Source: Bryoerythrophyllum caledonicum (lineage: Eukaryota > Streptophyta > Bryopsida > Pottiales > Pottiaceae). Taken from it: DNA of 64,000 nucleotides. Shown piece by piece: positions 56,881-64,000 of the stretch. The notes beneath the pieces were generated by a model. That model saw only the letters and a list, made by a program, of their open reading frames with translations. It did no database searches and was not told the origin of the DNA. Location: assembly GCA_963971425.1 (NCBI GenBank), contig OZ020526.1:4491976-4555975 (forward strand). The letters run 5' to 3'. How positions within the stretch are numbered: the first letter of the stretch is position 1; the number at the start of each line of letters is the position of its first letter. A program made the translations under genes and the position numbers.

Positions 56881-57375
56881 GCGCGCTATATACCGTTGAA
56901 AGCGCATTTTCAAGACGCTTTGAATGGTATATTACGCGTTCAAAAACTCCCAAAACTGAGGGAGTTATGGCCAAAAAACCCGTGCGGACGGCTAGGGAGT
57001 CAGTCGCGCGGACGGGTGAGGGCCGACCGCCGTGCGGACGGCCCTTGGGCGTCCGCTGCGCGCTATATACCGTTGAAAGCGCATTTTTAAGACGCTTTGA
57101 ATGGTATATTGCGCGTTCAAAAACTCCCAAAAATGAGGGAGTTATGGCCAAAAAACCCGTGCGGACGGCTAGGGAGTCAACCGCGCGGACGGATGAGGGC
57201 CGACCGCCGTGCGGACGGCCCTTGGGCGTATGCTGCGCGCTATTTACTGTTGGAAGCGCATTTTTAAGACGCTTTGAATGGTATATTACACGTTCAAAAA
57301 CTCCCAAAAATGAGGGAGTTATGGCCAAAAAACCCGTGCAGACGGCTAGGGAGTTAGCCGCTCCGGCGGATGCCT
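56881..57375 (+). repeat. 177-bp tandem repeats near the left end of the hAT-like element
   Basis: Units start at 56881, 57058 and 57235 with GCGCGCTATA or GCGCGCTATT. The exact spacing is 177 bp; each has an AT-richer half (CAAAAACTCCCAAAA, GAGGGAGTTATGGCC) and a GC-rich half with GCGGACGGC motifs. The third copy is cut short. Large open frames across this array are by-products of a period divisible by three. Confidence 0.92.
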
Positions 57376-57499
57376 AAGGCCAACCGCCGGGCGGACGGCC
57401 AGGCAATCGGTGGGTCGGACGGCCAAGAGTCGACCGAGCGGCGGTCGGCTATAGAGTCCGGAGGGCGAACCCTCGTGTAGTGACAAGTGGCAGTTGGAG

Positions 57500-60400
57500 A
57501 GGCGGACAACGGAGGAGAGCATCTAAATGCGAGAGACGGACGGCGGGGCGGACGGCCATTCTAATAGGCTTGTGGTTAGTAAAGGAGAAAAATGAATCTA
57601 GATTTCTTGTGTAGTCTATTTTAAGTGAAACTACTATTCACAAGTTCTATTCTTCATATGTTTCCAAGTGCATAGGATATTTGAAATGGAATATTCATAT
57701 ATATTCGCATAATATCTTTGAGACATTCTTCTGACTAATAATGCACGTGACTCTTTCTCCTAATTTAGTGTACATATGCAATGTCTATCTATCCAAAAAA
57801 ATAATGTTCCAAACCGCTTCCGTGTTGCCAAAGAGTGGAGAGAAGTGGAGGAGAGGGAAGGAAGTTGCTGAAATTTGAGGCTTGGTGGCTTGGTGGCCGT
57901 CCGCCAAGCTCTAGGAGTGGACGGCATGGCGGTCGACCACCAAGTGCCGACCGACTGGCCTTGAGCCGATTGATCAAGGTCATTTTTTAAGATCTCCTAG
58001 TGGATGTTTTTTTCCACATTGCGGCCATGTCAATGTAAACAAAAAGTATACATTTTATGTTACTTGTTTCTAAATAAACTTGATTGCTTATTTTTAAGTA
58101 TAAGTGGATGTGTGGAATGAGAATTTTTTTTACATTCCAACGTTTTCAACATAGAATTGGAAAGGAGTTATTATTTTGGTAAGGATGTATGTAGTAAATT
58201 TGGAACTTGGAGAGAGGTGCAAGTGTTAAATGATACTTTCCAAAATCATAATGTCCATAATGTTCTACAAACAATGTAATTACATTAGCAATGTCTTAAA
58301 ATATTCCCAAACTCTACACAATTTTGAGGTGGCAATATTTGTGTTCCAAATAGAATTGGAAGTTGGGGGTTTGAACCAAGGTTGAATTTTCTAAACACAC
58401 TTGGAATAAAAAAAAATGAGCGTAGAAGTTAAAAGATGAAGTGTTCGACCGGTAGAATCTGACTTCTTTCTTCATATGAAAGTCCATATTTCTAATACAC
58501 AATGCTCTTGACATTATAATTTATATTGCCAATTTCGGAATGGTATGGCATCTGAGAATCCGACAAAGAACCAATGACTTCTAAATGGATGAAGTACTCC
58601 ATTGAAAGAGTTCATCCGCATTTAACGCATCCATTAGTTATCCAATGGACTGTTGCCATACCATCTTGGAATGAACATGTCAAAAATAAGAGCGTGAAAG
58701 CCCTCAAAAGCACTTGTGGTAGAGATCTCAAAACTTAGAAATAGACTACAAGGTTGAGCTCATAAGCTTAAATCATTGCATGTGGACCACTTTTTTATTC
58801 TTAGAATGCCATAATAGAATTAATAGTCCCGCATTTTATTAAAAGGTACGGGTATGGTCGTAGTGGCAAAAGGTAATGGCTAGATCTTCCATAGTTAGGT
58901 ATGGCAGTGGCATGTATTCCAAAATTTACATATTAAGCAAGATATATTTCGAGAATCAACCACCATCAAAACTTGTATATATTCATGCTTGAATTGCATA
59001 TCGATAAACATGTAGTATGGAATATCACTCTTGTACCTATTATGCTAGTAGTATTGATTTAAATAGATGATGCGTTCAAGGAAAAAACAATGATTATTTA
59101 GAATAATTATTTTTATTGTTTTCCTCAGAAAGACCACAATAATAGTTATTGTTGGAAAAGCTATTGGCAACATCTGTAACAAGAATCTAAACTCATCTTA
59201 CTCTTGCATCATATAAGTTTAACCACTGCAAGCCTAAGTGTACTTTACAAGGTTTATTATGTTTACCTTCACTGCGATCATCTTTCAATTGAAGTGGTTA
59301 AATTTCACGAAATTTTGACCACATCATCTCATATAAGTTGGAAAAACTTTCCTATCAATACGTTATCATTAAGTTTTTTTTGCATGGTGAACCCCTAAAA
59401 TTCTGAGTATTTGTCATTAAAATGCACTTTTACTTTAGAATGTACATTTACTTTGTGCAAAAAGAAATGAGGGGAAAAAAAAGCTTGAAGCTCTACTTTA
59501 ACCCTCACATTTAGAATAATATGCTTTCAAAATTTCATGAAAGTTGATGGTATGGATTGAGAGATTATATATTTTGAAGCAAAAAACAAGGTTTTTTTTC
59601 ACTTCCATGTATTTTAAGGATCATCTCCTTTTGAATTCTTGTGATGTAAATTTCATGCTTTAGATTAGAATCAAATTTTGTGCAAAAAATTGATATACAA
59701 TGTTAGGTCCTTGCAAGAAAAATCAAAGTGAAATATGAAGGGTGCAAAATATTCAAAAACATTGTGGAAGGGATTGGGGTTCAAATACTATTATGATATA
59801 TATATTTATTTATTTTTGTGGTGTACCTAATTTGCCATAAACTGAGAATCCCAACAGTAAAAAGGATGACATATAACGCATCATATAGTAAAATAAAACC
59901 GTAGAGTCGAACCATTAAAAATAGCTCTTTTCAAATTTTAAGTGTAGTAAGGGTTGTGTATATATTCAAAAATTAGTAATTAGTGTTAAAAGTTCATATG
60001 AATTGGTTAAAATAGCTAATATACATATTAAGCCAAGAGTTCATTAAAAGTTAGTTAAGATTTGAAGAGGTGCATCCATTTAATGAACGGTTGTAGAAGT
60101 TAAAGTACTTATAATACACATCTTTTTTCAAGAGGTGTCTTCCCTAAAATTTAGATTATACATAGCATTGGAAAGACAATAATTCCACCACTACCATGTT
60201 AAAGATTGGAGTGTGTCCTACCTTTCGAAGCTAGTTTTTTTTGTGAAACTCTTGAGTTTGTAAGAGTAATTGTTGCTATATGTATTGGATTTATGATTGA
60301 TATATGTGATTATTCATTGTGTAATTATTGTCTTGATTTTGTGAATTGAGTCATTTGTAATACATTGAATATTAGTACTTCATTATAAATTAGAGAAATA

Positions 60401-61846
60401 CTCTAATTTGTCTAACTAATACAATTTTGTGTGTATGAAGATTAATTATAAACATTGTGATGAGATGTGAGTCTGATTGAATTAAATTAATGTAAAGCTT
60501 GAGTGCAAGTAAGAGTATGATTTGATTGAAGCTTTAAGTGGCATTGTAGATGTTTGAGGAGTAATTTCATGAATGAGATATTCATGTGTGTGTGATAATG
60601 TGTAATCAGTGACCTAATGCAATACTTCCAGGAATGCATGGGCACTTGCCACTTTATAAAGATTTAAGTTTGAGTGTTGAAAATTAAAAATACATAAGAG
60701 TAAGAGTAATTTTTAATACTAATGATAAAAAATTTATCAAGAGAGATGCATTCCTTGATGCATAGCATGGTAAGAGTGTTATGTGCATGTAATAAGTTGA
60801 ATTAAGTCTAACCTAGAAAGGAGAGACTCCTTAAGGTAGATTAATCGCATTTGTGTTTTATGACAAGTGTAAAGACAAATGAATTTACAATTTTCATTAC
60901 ACTCAATTCCTCAAGGTGGATTAATCGCATTTCGTTTTGATTTCTAAGAAGAACATAATTAATGATTTGTATTGAAATTCAATGGAATCTTCCATCGGTC
61001 TATCTAGGCATGGATTAAGAGTCTTCACAATTGGCCACATGCACAATTGATAAAGGAATAATGTTCCTTCTAGGCACTTAGTCCTTGGGTTTAATGAATA
61101 CCTTGTTCCTTTAGAGGGATGCATAACAACCTTAAATTCTTAAGAGTTTGGGTTAAACTTAAGTTTTGTTGATGGAAGAGAGTTTTTGTATAGAAATTAG
61201 AGTTAAATTAAAATACAATAGACGCTAGACCATCCGAGAAATGAGTTTAGAATCAAAAGGAGAATATGTGTGAATCTTGGTGTTTTGTGAGTTGACCCGT
61301 TTTAAACCTTACAAAAATCTAAATCCAAAGATGTAAAAATGTCCAAAATTATTAGTGGTTCTCGTTATACCACCCAGAAATGTGTGAACATTTTTTACTT
61401 TGCTTGAAAATTAGATCTTTCATTGAAGGCATGAAATATTTATTGACGTTTTTAAGAAACCTAGGTACGATCTAGTAATACAAAGACTCTTAAAATCGAT
61501 GGAAGCTTCTAGCAAAATGTTTGGAGTTGCGCGGAGTCAAAGTATGTGTGATTAGAAGAGCATTGCTCTTTCTTTAGGAATCCAAGTGGGACAAAATTAA
61601 TGTTTCCACTAGGCTTGCATTATGGAAATCTCTGTTTAACATTCCGCAATATTCCAATTAAAATCACAATCATAGGAACGTGCACCAAGTGAAAAGTTTC
61701 TCCCCGGGGGTGATTTGTTCCTTCAAGGATTAGACCAAGGTCTTGCATGATCAATACATCTCAATAAAAGAAAGATCCATTAGTCGAAGGAATTTTTTTG
61801 AACCATTACAAATTTGTCTTCGCCATTCACATGGGATTCCATAATT
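57500..61846. other. AT-rich interior of the hAT-like element, no gene seen
   Basis: More than 4 kb without a supportable ORF. A second small GC-rich cluster (57895-57965) contains GGCCGTCCGCC and GTGGACGGC motifs like those at the ends. AAGGTRGATTAATCGCATTT is repeated at 60833 and 60913. Confidence 0.5.
58515..58690 (+). repeat. Direct repeat D, copy 1, inside the hAT-like element
   Basis: Shares GGATGAAGTA, GTTCATCCGC and the general layout with 61868-62040 over about 170 bp, in the same orientation. Confidence 0.65.
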
Positions 61847-61867
61847 TTAATGCTTTACGCTCCGGAC

Positions 61868-62040
61868 ATTATGCTGCCAACTGCAGAATGGTGTGGCAAC
61901 TGACAATCCGTCAAAGGACAAAGCACTTATGAACGGATGAAGTATTCCGCCGGAAATGTTCATCCGCTCATAACTCATGCAATTTTCATCCGATGAGCAA
62001 TTGTCACACCAACTTAGAATCAGCAGGTCATAGAAAAGAG
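61868..62040 (+). repeat. Direct repeat D, copy 2, inside the hAT-like element
   Basis: Second copy of the repeat at 58515-58690, adjacent to the GC-rich right end. It also has GGATGAAGTA and GTTCATCCGC at equivalent positions. Confidence 0.65.
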
Positions 62041-62448
62041 TGTGATGTGCAAAAAACGGCGGGCCGTCCGCCGATCGGATGGCCACTCCGACGGCCGGTG
62101 AGCCGTCCGCCGATCGGACGGCCACTCCGACGCCCGGGCGGCCGTCGACCTGATCAGACGGCCATAGTGCGCTCGCGCAATCAAATCGCGGCCGACCGAT
62201 CAGGCGGACGGCCGAGGTGCCGTCCGATAGCCCCGACGGCAACGACCGATCCGACGGCCTAGCTCAATTTGACAGCTGCGATCTGGCCGCGTGGCACTTC
62301 GTTGAATCCGACGGTCTAGAAAACTTACCAGAGCCTTCCGTAAATGCATTTTACCCCCCCCCCGGACGCTGCGTCCGACGTGACGTCAAGACGTCCTAGG
62401 ATGCTCTCAGACCCCCAAGGACGTCGGATTGGTAACCCTGGGGAGGTG

Positions 62449-63061
62449 TGACGGAGTAGTTTAGTGTGTTGTTGACATAGTTTAGTTTTGACCATTTTTT
62501 ACTTCTGTTTACGGGGGTTTGTATAGGTGTTGGTGGGGCCAGTTTTGTGTATAGTCGGTGTATGTTTAAATTGTCTATTAAGGAGGTAAGTTCAGCAAGT
62601 TGTTCTAGGGAGCCAAGGATTTGATTTTGATGATGTACGCATAGTATTTGTAGTGTAGATGGTTCGATTCGGGGTTTTTTTAACTCGGGTGGAATAGTAG
62701 GTTCTTCGTATGGTATTGTGTCTGCCTCGAATATTGCAATGATATGGGAATCTGGAAATGGGTTTGAATGTTGGTTGTTGTTTTGGTATTAATTGTTGTT
62801 CGGTATGATGATGATTGTATTTGTATTATTTGGGTCGTGTTTGGCGGCAAGTCTAGCCCAATGTATGGTTTGTTCCATGTCCTCCTCGTTGTGGGGGTGA
62901 GCTATACCGTTACCAATCCATTTATAGTCAAAGGCCTTGCCTAGGGATCCGAATATTTTGTCCCTTTCATAAGGTGAGTAGAATTTTTTTAGTTTGGTAG
63001 AACATGTGACCGGGGAGGAAAAGTATGATTGTTCGATGTTAAAGGATGAGATTAGTGAGTC
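62449..63061 (-). pseudogene. LINE copy 2: middle domain (PCIF1-like resemblance)
   Basis: The minus strand reads YFSSPVTCSTK, YSPYERDKIFGSLGKAFDY and GIAHPHNEE, collinear with copy 1. The AHPHN motif is identical. The next part ends at the hAT-like insertion after KKWSKLN. Confidence 0.45.
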
Positions 63062-64000
63062 TAAAATGGTAGTGGGTATTGTGTATTGCGCATTTTCTGG
63101 GGGTCAGTTTTTGGTATTCCGTATTTATATCTTTGGTATAGCCATATTAGTTCGGTTTCAAAAGGTTGGATCATTGGTTCAATGTTTGTAGGGGTTTGTA
63201 ATTTTGTATTATATTGATTCCATAACCATTGGAGTCGATTAACAGGGATGGTGTGTAGATGTCGGCCATTTTCTTCATATAGATGTGCTTGATTATTATT
63301 TATTTGAATTGTGTTTGAGGATGTAAGGATATCCTTTTCAGGATTACATTTTGTTGTGTGGATGTTTAAGAGTGGGATAATTATGGGTGGTGTTACGGAT
63401 CTTGAGTCTAAGAATTGTTCTTGGGGATGGTGGGCTAGGATGATATCCGAGTATGTTTTGTTTTGAATTTTTTGGTAATATTGTTTTAATTTTTCGGTGT
63501 TATGTGTGGAGGAATTGGTATCATGTCGTGGAAAAAGGTCTCTTTGGGGAATCCATTTATTGTATGTATTATCATTGTGTTGCCATTGGCATAAATATTT
63601 TGTGTAGGTACTTTGTATGTTATTTGTGTCTCTGTGTTGGATATGTTTATGGCGTATGATGTTATCAATCGGATATGTGGTAGGGTTTTTGGTGATGTAT
63701 GATGGGGGACGGGGATGGTATGTATGTGGGGGGTTAGGGGAGTTGATTAGTGTGGGGGTATTTCTTGGGATGATGTTATTGTTGGGGGTGATGAATGAGT
63801 CTTTAAGTATGTGAGAATATGGGTGTATGTTACAAGGAGTGTGACATGTAATGGAGCAAGTAGGGTGGCAAAATAATTGTTTAGCAATATTTAAGGCACT
63901 TTTTAATAGTTTGGATGGGGTGAAATGGTAGGTTTTGAAGTCCTCATTGTTCATGATGTATGTGCCGTTGGATAAAGTAATTAAGGTTAGTTCAAAAATA
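63061..64000 (-). pseudogene. LINE copy 2: C-terminal RT region and linker
   Basis: An intact frame from the window edge contains LLKSALNIAKQLFCHP, then NRLQWLWNQYNTK and FETELIWLYQRYK, and ends at TAG 63061-63063. The same frame in copy 1 is broken near 26714. The upstream RT core lies outside the window. Confidence 0.8.

Larger units (their letters stand above)
56389..62440. mobile_element. hAT-like non-autonomous element, 6052 bp, 8-bp TSD
   Basis: The element begins CAGGGTTGTTAGGACG and, reversed, its other end begins CAGGGTTACCAATCCG. GGGAGGTG flanks both sides (56381-56388 and 62441-62448), an exact 8-bp duplication, and removal restores the LINE RNase H coding region. CAGGG tips and 8-bp duplications are hAT hallmarks. 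Both ends are GC-rich and packed with GACGGCC, CCGTCCG and GGACGTC motifs, probable transposase sites. The AT-rich interior has no transposase. Confidence 0.88.
54680..64000 (-). mobile_element. LINE copy 2, inverted, split by the hAT-like element and cut by the window edge
   Basis: From the window edge to about 54680 the minus strand repeats the 3' two thirds of ORF2 of copy 1 in the same domain order, and ends in the same type of 3' hairpin and pyrimidine tail. It is interrupted at 56389-62440. Its protein differs from copy 1 at many positions, so the two are not a recent duplication. It keeps some residues and frames that copy 1 has lost. Confidence 0.88.

Noticed and set aside
56735-57377. 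Large overlapping ORFs on both strands in the GC-rich array
   Set aside because: The 177-bp period is divisible by three and the sequence is GC-rich, so open frames are expected; the translations are repetitive and lack domains.

Overview
This looks like nuclear DNA of a land plant or close streptophyte relative. It carries a SPINDLY protein O-fucosyltransferase gene with 18 coding exons, a plant thiol/halide methyltransferase gene, an L-type lectin joined to a TIR domain, and plant-type Copia, CACTA-like and hAT-like elements. Compact introns (about 75-350 bp), AT-rich intergenic DNA, a DD35D pogo transposase and an algal-style LINE point to a non-seed plant or charophyte more than a seed plant. 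The species cannot be fixed from the sequence.

Layout. 1-5.9 kb: a degenerate dispersed repeat, then a minus-strand gene for a secreted L-type lectin ectodomain, one membrane helix and a cytoplasmic TIR domain (5236-3440, one intron). 5.9-16.7 kb: small transposons with readable boundaries (two 9-bp-TSD MITEs, a CACTA-like element, a 443-bp element with 5-bp TSD, a TTAA-flanked element) around an intact 932-residue pogo/CENP-B-like transposase. 16.7-29.4 kb: a long LINE with an RRM-like ORF1, a (CAA)50 tract, a 2A-like peptide, APE endonuclease, reverse transcriptase, a possible PCIF1-like region, RNase H, a CCHC finger and a REL-like C-terminal endonuclease domain. 29.5-33.4 kb: a TTAA element and a second copy of the first repeat, interrupted by a solo LTR that itself carries a TTAA element. 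33.4-41.1 kb: a VWA-domain gene broken by a CACTA-like element and by a 5.5-kb Copia element; the Copia carries antisense ORFs, one encoding an RNase-H1-type hybrid-binding (viroplasmin) domain. 41.1-42.5 kb: the methyltransferase. 44.7-52.5 kb: SPINDLY and its upstream repeats. 53.3-53.7 kb: a 39-bp minisatellite. 54.7-64 kb: a second, inverted copy of the LINE split by a 6052-bp hAT-like element with a perfect 8-bp target duplication.

Few genes here act together. SPY (nuclear/cytosolic signalling), the lectin-TIR protein (probable surface recognition and NADase-type signalling) and the methyltransferase are independent host genes. The rest is a nested record of transposition. The order of insertion can be read directly: LINE copy 2 predates the hAT-like element, the repeat predates the solo LTR, and that LTR predates its TTAA element.
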